A program made the translations under genes and the position numbers. The notes beneath the pieces were generated by a model. That model had not been told where the DNA came from, did not search any database, and was given only the letters and a program-made list of their open reading frames with translations. A DNA stretch of 64,000 nt from Taeniopygia guttata (lineage: Eukaryota; Chordata; Aves; Passeriformes; Estrildidae): assembly GCF_048771995.1 (NCBI RefSeq), contig NC_133063.1, positions 22,803,644-22,867,643 of the forward strand, in the 5' to 3' direction. This document shows, in pieces, positions 48,788-60,611 of the stretch (position 1 is the stretch's first letter; every line of letters starts with the position of its first letter).

Positions 48788-49230
48788 CTGTGTAGGAGTG
48801 AGGAAAGAAGAAAGGAAGCAAAGGAAAGGCTGGATCATTATTGGGATTGGGTGTGCTTCCCTTGGCAGCAACTGTACTTATGTCAGGGAAGACAAAAGCT
48901 CCCACCCTCCCAAGCAGGGTGAGAAAGAAAATAAAGAATCAAACATGCTCTGGGGCTATTTAACTAGCAGTTCCTTGTCTACTTCGCTCTCCCCTATTCG
49001 CTCAACTGTCTGGGAAAACTATTCCACTGCCCTTCCCTGGCAGGGGCCAACTGCCAGAAACCCAACTGAAGCTCTCTTCCCCACTGCCCCAGAGGGACAG
49101 GGGGGTCCCTCCCACTGGACCTGACCAGGACCGAGCCCTCAGCTCACACGCACTCACGGAGAGCTCCCCAAGAACCCCAGAACTGGCAAGGAGCAGCGCC
49201 AGCCAGGGCGCAATGCAGGGCCAGCTGCAG

Positions 49231-49450
49231 CCGAGCGGGCCAGGCCGTGGTGAGCGCAGCCGCGGCGGGACTGTCCCCCAGCCCCGGCAGCCCGGCACAG
49301 CCGGCACAGCTCCCGGGCCCTGCCGGCACAGCTGCCTTGCCCAAGGACAGCCCCTGTGCCAGCCGGGGCAGCTGTGCTGAGCAGCCCCAGCACGGGCAGG
49401 GCCCGCTCCTGCCCCGCCGGGCAGTGCCCGCGGCCTCAGCCCCGCCACCC
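49231..49450. repeat. GC-rich block, copy 2 of 3, in HSF intron 1
   Basis: Nearly identical to 44043-44260 and 60394-60611. It lies just inside the intron from the exon 1 donor. It is open in several frames, so it could be retained as coding, but the donor at 49480 is strong. Confidence 0.9.
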
Positions 49451-49480
49451 TCCGCGCCCGCAGCTCCCGCCCCGTCTCAC

Positions 49481-49994
49481 CGGCTCCGGGCGGCTGCCCG
49501 GCGGGGAAGGATGGCACCGCGCGCTCCGCGTGCAGCTCCTGGAAGCGGCTGGGCCGGCGGCTGCGCACCTCCAGCCCCGCCGCCAGCCGCTGCCTGTTGG
49601 CCCTGGTCAGGCGCTTGATGCGGAGCAGGAGGTCGGGGCGGTCGCGGCGAAAGTTGGGGTTGCTGTAGTGGAGCCAGCGTCCGGATTCGCCCAGCTCGGC
49701 TGAGCCAATCCCGCCCAGCACCTTGTGGAAGCCGTAGAGGTTGAGCTGCCGCACAAAGCTGCCAAAGCGCGACGCTTCGAAGGAGTCCGGGGCCAGCCCC
49801 GCCCTCTCACCGCCCGCCCCGTCGGCGTCGCCCGGGCTGAGCAGCTCCCGCTCGAAGAGGGAGCGGTCGATGAGCAGCCCCTGGGCCCGGCTGTCCCAGC
49901 GCACGGAGCGGACGCGGGGGCTGTTCACCAGGCGCCACAGCTTGGCGGGGAAGGTGCTGGCGCAGAGCCCGGCGGGCAGCGGCAGCTCCGCCAT
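49481..49994 (-). CDS. HSF5-like transcription factor, copy A, exon 1 with HSF DNA-binding domain
   Basis: Minus strand, start ATG at 49994-49992 (MAELPLPAG), 171 codons plus 1 nt to donor GTGAGA. Residues 15-26 are FPAKLWRLVNSP and 79-92 are SFVRQLNLYGFHKV, the recognition helix of heat-shock factors. Residues 109-121 are HYSNPNFRRDRPD. AAGLEV and RRPSRFQEL follow the domain. Wording and the Gly/Ala-rich insert between helices resemble HSF5 more than HSF1-4 (from memory). The expected role is nuclear, DNA-binding, possibly testis-linked as for HSF5. The frame is open upstream to 50270, but the Met at 49994 lies just ahead of the domain, as in copy B, and was chosen. Confidence 0.88.
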
Positions 49995-50275
49995 GGTGCC
50001 GATCGCCGAGTGCCGCCACAACGGCCACAGCGCAACGGCCGCGGCTGCGCCGGCGGCGCGCGGCCTGAGGGGGGCGCTGCGCTCGGGCCCCGGCGCGGGC
50101 CGGACTCGGCGGGACGAGCGCGGCAGAGCCGGGGCCGCGGGCACAGCGCGGGCGGGGCGGCTCCCGGGGCTGGCCGGGCTCGGCACGGCAGGGCCAGGTG
50201 CAAACCCTCTCTTTCCCTGGCTGCAGCCATCCTTCTGCCTTTGCTTTGCAGCCCAATCCCAAGCCAGCAAGGAAG
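49995..50275 (-). promoter_or_regulatory. CpG-rich 5' flank of HSF5-like copy A
   Basis: Dense CG dinucleotides (GGCGGCGCGCGGCC and similar) immediately upstream of the start codon suggest a CpG-island promoter. A piece of this flank (about 50150-50275) is repeated at 54242-54378. Confidence 0.55.
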
Positions 50276-50339
50276 GAAAATAAAAAAGCTGCTTCCCAGG
50301 CAGTTAGCCTCCTGCAGCTCTTGTTGCCTGGGGTTATTC

Positions 50340-50790
50340 CTGTCCAAGTCCAAGACTTCTCATTTCCCTTTGTTGAACGCCATCAGATTCCCCTCAGGCC
50401 AATTCTTTAGCATGCTGAGGTCCCTTTAAATGGCAAAAGCATTTGAGCTATCAGCTGCCCTTGCCAGTTTCATATTGTCTGCAGACTTGCTGAGGGTAAA
50501 CTGCTCCTCCAGCTTGGCCACGAATGAAGACATTAAAGAGTATCTGCCCCAGGATCAGCCTCTGGGGGTCAGAGCACTCCTGCCTTATCTCCAGCTCTTT
50601 TTTGTGCTACTGATGACACTCCTCATCCGTTTTTCAGTCTTCCTTGCTGGGCATTTTGGCAATTTGTGTTTAAGCATTCTGTAGGAAACACTCTCAAAGG
50701 CTTGGGTAAAGCTGGGGTAGCCTTCATCCATTGCTCCATCCATATCCTATCAGTTTGGCTGTCCAGCAATTCCAGCAAAAATAACCGGTA
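50340..50790 (-). mobile_element. CR1 LINE fragment
   Basis: The + strand is the complement of CR1 ORF2/3' sequence: TTGTCTGCAGACTTGCTGAGGGT, then CCAGCTTGGCCACGAATGAAGA, then GCCTCTGGGGGTCAGAGCACTCC. It is old and diverged. Confidence 0.8.
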
Positions 50791-53700
50791 AGAAATATGA
50801 AGCTCTAAACACAGTGTATTAAATTCTTCTTTCTGCTGCTATTCTACGCCACAATAAAGATCTTGCTTTGTTTCCAGTACTAGACAGCTGATTAAACAAA
50901 AAAAAACCCAAAAAACCCCAAACAAACAACAACAAAAAATTCTCCTTAACAGAATATAATTATGCCTATTTTTCAGAAGACACATAACATACATTTATTT
51001 TCAGGATTAGACTGAGATGAAAGGGTTTGAGAGCTTCCAGAATTTTAATATTTTTGTTGTCTCTAACTGTTTGGAAAACTGTTAGAACACGGTGAAGACA
51101 TACTGCTTTTGAAAATCTCATTCTGAAGTTTTGCATGCTTGTAGTACATATAAAAGTACCTACAAGAATTTTAGCAAACCTGTAGCTCAGATTCTTTACT
51201 TTCAAAATTAGGAAATGTCAGAATTGATTTGACCTTTTGTTTTTTATGCTGTGGTTCTGATTTCCACATTTTTATATGCATATTTATATATTTTTTCAGT
51301 AACATGGTCACATACTGCATCTCCCTTCAGATCCCAAAATCATCAGTGCTCAGAATAGCCAATGAACAACTAAATATTCTTTTTCATCTCTTTTATTTAC
51401 TAATAAACTCAGACACCGTTGATCTTTTGGGAATCCAGAACAATAGTTGTATGCAAAATTTGCAGGAAGATTTAAGTATCAAGCCCTGTGAATTTTCTCT
51501 TCTCTCCTTTTCTGTTCCCCTTTTCCCTTCATCTCTTGCCTGACCTCAGGGTCCTTTCCCCTCTTGTCAGGCCCTCTGTTTGTTGTACTCCAGTGAAGCT
51601 TTCAGCCGCAGATTCCCCAGCGTGTGGCAGCACAAGTCTTCGAACAGTAGAACCAAACTGTGCTGAGAGCACAGACACCCCCTTGGCCAGCTTGGCTTTC
51701 AGCTGCCGGGGTAGCACGGAAGGAAAGGGGGCAAGAGAGAGCTGAGGACGCTGCCAGAGCAGCCCTTGGGCAATGCAGGGTGAGAGTGGCTTAAACTGCT
51801 GCTGAACCCCACTGCAGGTGCACAGGAGGCTGCTCTGCCATGGCCCGGGGCTGTGCCATCCATCCCTACGGAAAGGCAGCGCCAACAGGCTCCACCCATA
51901 CCAAAACTTTGTCAGTCCTGCTAAACCCTCTCTTTGTCCTTCTGTCTTAACATTGACAGTGGTTTGGATAACAGAATGGAGGGGACACGAGACAACTGAT
52001 TATAACTTGTAAATAAATTTCCATGGGTTTTTTGTTTGCTTGGGGGTTTTTTGTTTGTTGTGGTGTTTTACTTTGGTTTAGGGTTATTGCATGTGTGTGA
52101 GCCTTAAATGTGTCATAAAGTTCTTGTGCGTTCATGGGGCTGTGGAGTGCCCTCCACGGGGATCTCCTTGGCAATGCACAAGCCCAGAGACCAGCACGTG
52201 GCACCTCAGGCTGAGCGCAAAGGCAGCACAGGATGATCTGCAGGGTGCTCTGTAACAATAGGCACTTTGAGCTCTTGTCCAGTGTGTAAGAACTACCTCT
52301 CTTCTTCTTCAGATTCTCCTAAAAATGCACACTCTTCTTGTTTTGTATGATGCAGCTCTCCTAAACCTATCTTATACTGTATCTGCATAAGCATTCACAC
52401 AGATGTTTGCTAAAACAATTCTGTTCCAGCTGAAAAGCACTGGGTATGCTGTGCCCTGAGCAATAGCAGTAGATAAATGGACCTAGAGAGACTTTGGGAG
52501 CAGAAGCAGCAGTAAATCCATGACATTATATAGGTGTGAAAATAGAGAAATCCACCAATTGTTGCGCAGCCTACACATCTCTACTGGGTTCTGCAGAATG
52601 GCAGCAAATAATGCACAGGTATTGAGATCATGAACTGCTGCTGCAATTATTTGTCATCCAGCAGAGCTGTGGGAGACAGGGATTGAAAGTGATTTTGGAA
52701 CACGAAGAAGAAAGGGACAGACACATTCCAGATGGAGACAGAGTGGCACTGCTCTGTTGACCCAAGCAGAACAGGGAACAAGTTGGAAATTATTAGGAAA
52801 AAAGAGTTTTTGTAAAAGGAAACCATGTTATATAGGCACTAGTGTTCTTTCCACAACACACAGGGTTTAGAGCATGAATATAAATCAGATTTAAATATTC
52901 CTGCAAAGTGTTAGAAAAAATCCTTCACATGGGGTTATTTACACAAACATACCTATGAGCAAATAAAAAACCAGCACAACTACATGTATCATTAAGCAGG
53001 ATACTCTGTAGATTCTCACATTAACAATTGCAAATTTATATATGATACTTCCAAACATTAAAGATTTTTTTTTCTCCATTTACTTCTTTAAAACTCACAA
53101 AATGTAGCGAAATTCTCTTTTAAAACTACAGAGTCTGCTGCGTGCCAAAGAAAGCCATTATTTGCTTGCTCAAAATCATCTTTTTGCTGTCTCTTAAGAG
53201 TCATGGATGCATTAATTGCTTATCTAAACTTGAAACAGTTCATGAGTCACTCTGAAGATAAAATAAATATTACTGGGCCAATTTGAATGGAATTCATGTC
53301 TTCTGCCTCTTAAAGCTGAAGGTCTCTATTCATTTCATATAATTGAAGATATTTATTAAATGACAGAATTAAGTCTTGATACCTAATAAATGGGAAAATA
53401 TGAAATATACTGACTAGATCACCATGTTTCAAGGGATCATTGCATTTTAGTCTTATTTGACCAAATCAGTGATCAAAGAGAGTAAGGACTGGTCAATTAC
53501 AACAGAGAAAGTAGATGAAAGAGACGTCTAGGTCTGGTGCAGCTGGAGTAACAAATGAAGTGTGTGAATTTTGAAGTTGGGAAGGGATTCCAAATCAGAT
53601 GATTTTAACATAACATTAGTAAATGCATGATCTTCAAACAAACACACTGGCAACAAATATGGCATAAGAAATGTTGGTATTCCTTGCATTGAGCAAAGGA

Positions 53701-54240
53701 AGGGGAGAAGGAAGGCATGGAGTTTTCAGGAGTATCCAAATAAAGCACTGTGTTCTGGATCAATATGGTATTTTCATGGAATTTTGATGAAGCAAAAACA
53801 CTAAGTGGAAGACTTTTCTCCCATTTAATTTTTTACTAAAATTCAGTGAAAGATACTATTTTGGAGTAAAAACTTTCACGTTGAAACACAAGTATGCGGA
53901 GAGATTTTGAAGTCTTGGCCAATGACAATTCACTGTTGAAAATCCAAGTGTAAAACTTTTCAAATTAAATGACCCAGGATGAAGTAAGAAAGACAAGTCC
54001 TTCCGTTGAACCTTGCTCATTCCTGAAAATGGTAGGCAAAGAGGATGCCACAGAAATCAAAGGAGCAACAGGGGTACATCCCTAAAAGGCAACTGTAGAT
54101 CTGAAAGGACTTGGGAATTAGAGAGACATCAATGAGCCACTTGTGAGTCAAACTGTTAGTGAAGAGCCCTTTCCCAAAGAAATGGCAGCTTTTCTCAAGG
54201 AAGTTGAGCAGCAGGATATTATGGCTCAAGCAGCCATACA
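50791..54240. other. Spacer between HSF units
   Basis: About 3.4 kb of mostly AT-rich sequence with one more GC-rich patch at 51540-51900. No exon with a recognised family was found. A 118-codon minus-strand frame in the GC patch is not recognisable and is treated as chance. Confidence 0.45.
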
Positions 54241-54241
54241 C

Positions 54242-54378
54242 AGCATGGGCAGGGCGGCTCCCGGGGCTGGCTGGGCTCCGCACGGCAGGGCCAGGTGCAA
54301 ACCCTCTCTTTCCCTGGCTGCAGTCATTCTTCTGTCTTTGCTTTGCAATACAGCCCCAAACCACCAAGGCAAGTGCAG
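54242..54378 (-). repeat. Orphan fragment of the HSF5-like 5' flank
   Basis: GGGCGGCTCCCGGGGCTGG through GGTGCAAACCCTCTCTTTCCCTGGCTGCAG, CATTCTTCTG and TTTGCTTTGCA match 50150-50280. No exon 1 lies next to it, so it is a detached remnant. Confidence 0.85.
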
Positions 54379-54597
54379 GAGCTTTCAGAAAGGTCCAAAC
54401 TGAGAAATCCCATCAGAAACTCTAGCTCTTTTCCAGTGAAAACAAAATCATTCCCATTTCTGCATAGCCAAAGTCAGGAAAAAGGTCTTAGTCTAAATAA
54501 TTTCCCTATTTGGTAGGGGTTGCAAAAAAAAAAAAAGAGTTCCTCACTTCCAAGCAGACAGGTCAAATGGGAGAAGGTGAAATGATTAAGAGACTTG

Positions 54598-54990
54598 AAG
54601 ACATGTTTTGGACACATTCCAGCCTCTCAGTGTCCTTCCTGAATTGAGGGGCCCAGAACTGGACACAGCACTTGAGGTGTGGCCGCTCCAGTGCCGAATG
54701 CAGGGGGACAATGACTGCCCTGGCCCTGCTGCCATACCATGGCCAGGACATAACATTGATGTTTTGCCCACATTCAGCATCTCTGATGCCCTTTTTATCT
54801 ATATATGTTTAATAGCACTATCTGCTTATTGCAACATTCCAGGAATCCCTTTTGACTCTTCTCTCCATATTCCTGCAGAAGGTGAGGTCACTCTGGGTTT
54901 TACACCAATAAAAATCCAGGTTATTCAGATCCTTGACATGATGGGTAAGCACAATTTCCCTGCTGACACAGAGATTGCAGACAAACCCTT
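54598..54990 (-). mobile_element. CR1 LINE fragment
   Basis: GAATTGAGGGGCCCAGAACTGGACACAGCACTTGAGGTGTGGCC is the reverse complement of the well-known avian CR1 3' segment. The right part (to about 54990) is diverged CR1-like. Confidence 0.85.
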
Positions 54991-55926
54991 CTATTGTCAC
55001 TGAAAACAAAAGAAAGGAGGAAGTTCCTGCTCATTGGAAAGTCTCTGTTTGCTCTGAAGGACTCTACCTCTTCCTTTCTCAGCAGCAGCTCGGCAGGCGG
55101 ACGCCAAGAAGGGCAAGAGAGGGACGGGCGGTCGATTTGTGTGACAATTTAACAACACTTGTAAATGAGAGCTGAGACTGTCAGTAACATCTCTGCAGAG
55201 GCAAGTCCTTGCTGAGGATGAAGAGCTGTGTCACTTGTGTTTAGTTTGCATCAAGTTAATGGCACGGTGGGTTTTCATCCTGCAGATGTGACAGGCCCCT
55301 GTGACAGCAGTCTGTTCATCCTTCAGGAGGGTTTGTACCCACAGGGACAATGCTGCTTTTGCCAGCAGACCACAGCTTGCCTTATATCAAATAGTCCAGG
55401 CAGAAATTACTTCTTAAAGTAACATTTTCCTTTTGCTCTCAAACCAAAGATTTAGATGTCGTGGTATAATAGAAACAAATATTTTTCCCTGTTGTCTATC
55501 AGGACAGGAGTAAAATCCTAGCGCATTCAGATAGCAAGGCATTGATTTCACTTCCACTGTCAAAATGACTTGCAGGGGCAAGTAAATTCTGTGATGGAAC
55601 AGTGAAGTCCTGTCCCTCTAAATCACTGCGATGCCTAAAGGGTTTTATATCAGGTTTGCGTCTATGTCAGTGCTAAAGAAGTTTATAAGGTCCAACAATG
55701 ACCTAAGGTTTGCACATCAGAGTTTAAGCTGACATCTAAGTGAACATAAATTAAATGGTCTTTCCAGCCCAGAAAGCTGATGAGAAATGTTGGTGTTTCT
55801 GCTCTCTTTCCTTGTTTAAAGCACAGCAACATATTTAATGAGATTTTGGAATTGCAGCTAAAAATCATGGCCAGATTAAGTAATAGAAGTGGTTGTTGTG
55901 CATTTATAATTGTGGAGGTCAGTATC
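54991..55926. other. Spacer left of duplication copy B
   Basis: No gene or repeat recognised. Confidence 0.4.
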
Positions 55927-56686
55927 AGTGTAGCTGCTTCTGGTAAAACAGAATGCTCTTTCAAGACACTTCTTAACAGAAATGTCTTTTTCCTTTCCAT
56001 TCTTAACTGCGAAGTCTCCTCCAGGATGCACAGCAAACACGTTATCTAGATTGTCTTTTCACAATAACAAAAAACTTCCCCTTTAATCAGGCTGAATTGT
56101 ACAATTCTCATCTGTATTAAGGAATTTCATTTTGTCTCTGCTTGTAAAGAAGTGATTTCTATGCAAGAGGGTTGATAAAGGACAGACCCAAATTAACAGG
56201 AGGGATATTTGTTAGAGCTACCATTCCCCATCAAACACTTTAAACAGCCCATACCATCAAGCCCAAAGCTAATACGGCTCCATGTTAAATATTTCTGATG
56301 GATTACACATCCTTGTGTGAAGATGGAATTAGGATTTAAAGCCAGTATTTATTCATATACAAACATTGTGGAAGAATATTGCATATTCAAAATGGAAAAA
56401 ATATCACCTGTACACAGTAAACACTGCAATAACATGAGTACACTTCTTCCATCAGGTTCACAGGCAGCTTAACCAATTCTGTGCTTGCAAATAATCTCTT
56501 CTGGCATCTTCTGGGGCCCTGAACCAGGAAAGTCACACCTAAATACTGTGGGACCATGAAAACTTCTCCAGATACATTTTGGAGACAAACCAGTCTCCGG
56601 GTGACACAAGTGACTAAGGCAGCCTCCAATAATGTAGCGGGACCCAGGTTTGCTGTGTTCTCTTTGTCATCGTGGGTTTGTAATTC

Positions 56687-56780
56687 AGACTCACAGAGGG
56701 GCTTGAGTTGGAAGGGACCTTAAAGACCCTCTAGATCCAACCCCTCTGCCATGGGCAGGGACACCTTCCACTGAAGCAGG
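56687..56780 (-). mobile_element. CR1 LINE 3'-end fragment (copy B)
   Basis: Duplicate of the fragment at 41014-41107, carried along with the segmental duplication. Confidence 0.88.
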
Positions 56781-57129
56781 TGACTCAGAGCCCCTCCAAG
56801 CTGTGGCAAATACCCAAGGACCACTTTTTCTCTGTTTTGCAAGGTCAGATTTCCATGCTCACATTCACAGATGGCCCCAGCCTCACACAGAGCATTGGTG
56901 GCTGGTCACTTATCTCCACAACCCAGCAGAGATCCTATTTTGGATGGCTCTCACTGCTCCCATGGCCTCCAGGGACCAGCCATTGCCTCTCCTCCTTCTG
57001 CTTTTCCAGGATCAGTGATTTCCTGCTGCTTCTTCCATGTCTGAGACAACTGGAAGAGATAAGGGGGCTGAGGATGCAGGCTCTGGCAGAGAGTTGATAA
57101 CACTCAGCTGAGTATTTTATTCTCCTGCC

Positions 57130-57801
57130 TGTCCTAGTTTAGGGCAAATTTGGGGAAAACCCTCTGGAAGGAGCCCCCAGAAAACAAGCCCCCACGGCCC
57201 CTCCCCACCCACCTGGTTCGGGAAAAAATTTTCTCTGAGAGAAATGGAAAAGAACCTGTTTATTTAACGAACAAAGCACTCCCCAGCACCAAAAAAATTA
57301 ACAACACCAGATGATAACAAAACTCTTTCACCACTCTTAAGAGATGAACAAATCCAGAGAGTCTTTCCTGGGAGTGGTCGCCCGGGTCTGGACGCTGGGG
57401 ATTGCTCTCCAGCACTGGGGATGGTTGCTGCAGATCACAAAATGCAGGCTTCCGGTGTTCCTTGGTGTTTCCCAGATCCCAGTCCAGAGCAGGTTGGATG
57501 GTATTCAGGAAGAAGAAAGGAAAAGAAACAGTCCAGGGAAAGAATTGGACTGCTTAGCTAAACTAACTAGGAAGCAAAGGCAAAAGCAGAAGCAAGCAAA
57601 GCAAGCAAGCAAGCAAGCAAAAGCCAGCCAGCCAGCACTAGCCTTTTTTAGACAGCAGACCATGGGGGGAGGTGAACCAGCTGATAACAGGCAAAACAAA
57701 CCTTCACTTTCAGAGTCAGTTCTGAAAGCACAGAACATATTATCAAACATAAACAGAACACATGATTGGAGATACAAACACCATAATGTCACCCTAGGAC
57801 A
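57130..57801 (-). mobile_element. Solo LTR inserted in copy B (672 bp)
   Basis: Perfect inverted ends TGTCCTAG/CTAGGACA, flanked by direct repeats CTGCC (57125-57129 and 57802-57806). Removing the LTR and one repeat leaves a sequence the same length as the copy A site at about 41451. A minus-strand AATAAA lies about 130 nt from the low-coordinate end, so the LTR points minus. A 5-bp duplication favours an ERVL/class III type (inference). It contains a short CAAG/CAGC repeat at 57596-57636. The + strand 312-codon frame crossing its right edge is a chance fusion. Confidence 0.92.
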
Positions 57802-57806
57802 CTGCC

Positions 57807-59279
57807 ACCAAGCTGTCAGGCTGCTTCCACAAATTCCTCCTGCTTGCAAAGGGGCTGGTGTGAGCAGCAGGAATTGTTGCTGGCTGGAACATGTCAAAGA
57901 GCTGGACAAAAGAAGCTTTTTGTGGAAGGCCACCAGCTGTCCTTTGTCAGCAGCACAAGGTGTGAGGTCCCCTTTGAAGGCCATCCCTGCACAAGGACAG
58001 CCTGGCCTTCTCCAGTACCCACAACACCTTTCAGGCTTTCGGGCTGGCCTCGTCCCTCACTCTGGAGAAGCAGGCTGCTGTTGGAACTCTCATATCCACC
58101 GTTTCTGGCTGGATTGCCGTGTCTTACCACAGACAGCCCTGGAGACAACAGTACAGACAGGCTCCAGCTGCAATAAAAGGGGACTTGGTTCCAGCTTTTC
58201 CCTTGGACCAGCGTGCAGCAAGCACACCTGGGCCTCATTCAGGTCTGTGTGGGCTGGTAATCAACTTCTGCTGGGAATTTAAAGCTTTTACCCTACTTCC
58301 CACCGCAAATAATGGAGCAAACCCAGCTGCACCAAAACCCAAATTTCACACTTACAATTAGAATTTTCATTTTCCTCTATTCAAGCCTTGAAGAAAACAA
58401 ACGTTACTTGAGCTGGAGGCACAGTGTCCTCCAAGATCATCCTTGAGTAGGACAATATTCCAGGGGAAGACTGGCAAAGCCAGAGTTTATTGATGCTCAG
58501 GAAGCTTTGCAAAACCTTCCACCTGCAGAGCTCTTGCACCCTCCTGAGCTCCTGGAGCCCTCACTCACCTCAGGCACACTTTGGACAGGAAGGGGATGGT
58601 TCCGTTTGTGAGATGTGGGGACAAGAGGAGGGAAGACTTTGCAAACACTGTCATGAGGGCAGGGCTGTTTTCATTTATGGTGCCAAGTGGTAGTATGTAA
58701 CCTTTGATTTAATGTCAGGTGCTGAAGGGCAAACATTCTCAGGGAAAAGGAGAGAGTGTCTCCACTCACAGAGCAAGGTAATTAAAGGGGAAAGTGAAAT
58801 CTGTATTTCATGGGAGGTGTTCAGTTTTTAACAAAGTATTTTTGCAGATGTGCCTAGGCAGCGGTGATTGAGAGCATTTTATCAGACTCACAGATTATCC
58901 CCACGTCTGCTTTGCCACATTTGCTCTCTTTTTTCATTGTGAATTATTTCTGCTGCCAGGGTGGCTCCTGCTTGGAGTTCTACTCTCAGTAGAGTCCTGG
59001 AGTTTTCCCAGCAGGCCTTTGCAGCGAGTTCTGAGCCAACGTGTGGCTCTGCTGCCATCCCAAATCTGTGCTTCCCTTGCCCAGCCTGAGTGCAAGTCCT
59101 GGGCTTGGCCAGAGATTTTCATGGCCAAAATCCTCCAGCATTTACATCTGCTCATGGCTTTGGGTAGCACAAATCACAAAACACCCAGTGCAGCTGACAA
59201 ATGGCATTTCCTGCAGATTGCTACAGCTGCACTGCTGAGCAACAAATACATGAGAATCAATTTCAGTTGGAAAACGTCA
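57807..59279. other. Duplicated sequence in copy B without a resolved exon
   Basis: Equivalent of 41457-42929; only chance frames are seen. Confidence 0.4.
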
Positions 59280-60186
59280 TTTATTACAAACTACTACATC
59301 CACACTGACAATACAGAACTATACAAACCTCAATTAAGGTTAAAACCAGGAATTTATTAGATTATTACAACCAGTCTAGGTAAAACTATACAAATACCAA
59401 CTTTAGATAACAAAATCTGCATTTATTGCCAACTTCTACAACAACTCACTATACACAAAAATCAATTAAGTGTTTCACTAACAACTTAAATTTATTACAT
59501 ATTACTACAAATGTACAGCCCATACAGAAATACAAGAATATTCATTTGTTCTCTAAAAAGCCCTGCACTAAGAATTCAATCGATAGAGTTATACAATACC
59601 CCCATACATATTTAAATATAATTAAATACATACATATATGCACACATATATATAAATACATATACATGTATAACAATCTACAGATGTAAATATAGATCAG
59701 ACATCACATACTACATACATACGTATTTATCAATAGATATATAAACCAAACCTATCTATAAATATACAAATATCATTGTGCCAAGCTAAATATCTATCCA
59801 ACTGCATCAATACAAACATAGAGCTATACACTTGGATACATATGTAAATCTCAATAAATAGATGGAAATAGATCAATATACATATAAAAATATATATATC
59901 CCCAATACAAATACCAATATACCTATTTTAAAAAGCCATATATCTATAACTGCATCAATACAAATAGATACCTATACAGCTCTAAACCTAGAGAACTAAA
60001 AACAGATACAACATACATGTATACTTAGGTACATATACAAACATATATGTAAATACAAACATATATGTGCATATATACCTAGCATACATCCATAAATATA
60101 AGGACATATAGAAATATTCCTATACAAATAGCAACACATATATGTACATAGCTATATAATAATTCCTGTCTATGTGCAAGTCTGTA
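59280..60186 (+). repeat. G-poor TA-rich degenerate tract (copy B)
   Basis: Almost base-for-base copy of 42930-43835. That is notable because such tracts normally diverge quickly in length. Confidence 0.85.
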
Positions 60187-60200
60187 TAGCTCTAAACAGA

Positions 60201-60391
60201 ACTCCCCAGCTGCCCCATCTCCAAAGCCTCTTCCTCCCGTGCAGAGCAGCTCTCCTGGACAGGGATGGCAGAAGGCACAGCTGGCAAGCAAAGGGAACAC
60301 TGAGTCAGTACGGGGACCTTTCCCTTGGCAGCAGCTGCACTTCCATCAGGGAAGATCTCAGAGCCTCCCCAGGAGGGTGAGAAGGAAAAAG
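60201..60391 (-). other. HSF-unit intron module (copy B)
   Basis: Duplicate of 43850-44040, with the same exon-like ESCSAREEEA segment. Confidence 0.4.
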
Positions 60392-60393
60392 CA

Positions 60394-60611
60394 GCCGAGC
60401 GGGCCAGGCCGTGGTGAGCGCAGCCGCGGCGGGACTGTCCCCCAGCCCCGGCAGCCCGGCACAGCCGGCACAGCTCCCGGGCCCTGCCAGCACAGCTGCC
60501 TTGCCCAAGGACAGCCCCTGTGCCAGCCGGGGCAGCTGTGCTGAGCAGCCCCAGCACGGGCAGGGCCCGCTCCTGCCCCGCCGGGCAGTGCCCGTGGCCT
60601 CAGCCCTGCCA
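60394..60611. repeat. GC-rich block, copy 3 of 3
   Basis: Same block as 44043-44260, with two single-base changes noticed (CTGCCAGC for CTGCCGGC; GCCCTGCC for GCCCCGCC). Confidence 0.92.

Noticed and set aside
49002-50270. A single 422-codon minus-strand frame covering HSF exon 1
   Set aside because: It reads through a strong splice donor at 49480 into intron and begins well upstream of the conserved Met at 49994. The spliced model has phase-consistent downstream exons.
49725-50429. A 234-codon + strand frame across HSF exon 1
   Set aside because: Antisense shadow of the CpG-rich DNA-binding-domain exon. The minus-strand frame has the recognisable HSF motifs.
51529-51885. A 118-codon minus-strand frame in the spacer
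   Set aside because: No motif or splice context recognised; it lies in a short GC-richer patch.
57596-57640. Short direct repeats (CAAG and CCAG units) considered as a CRISPR-like array
   Set aside because: Units are 4 bp without spacers, inside a vertebrate LTR; this is a simple repeat.
57344-58282. A 312-codon + strand open frame
   Set aside because: It starts inside the solo LTR and runs into flanking duplicated DNA. The copy A equivalent lacks the first half, so the frame is a by-product of the insertion.
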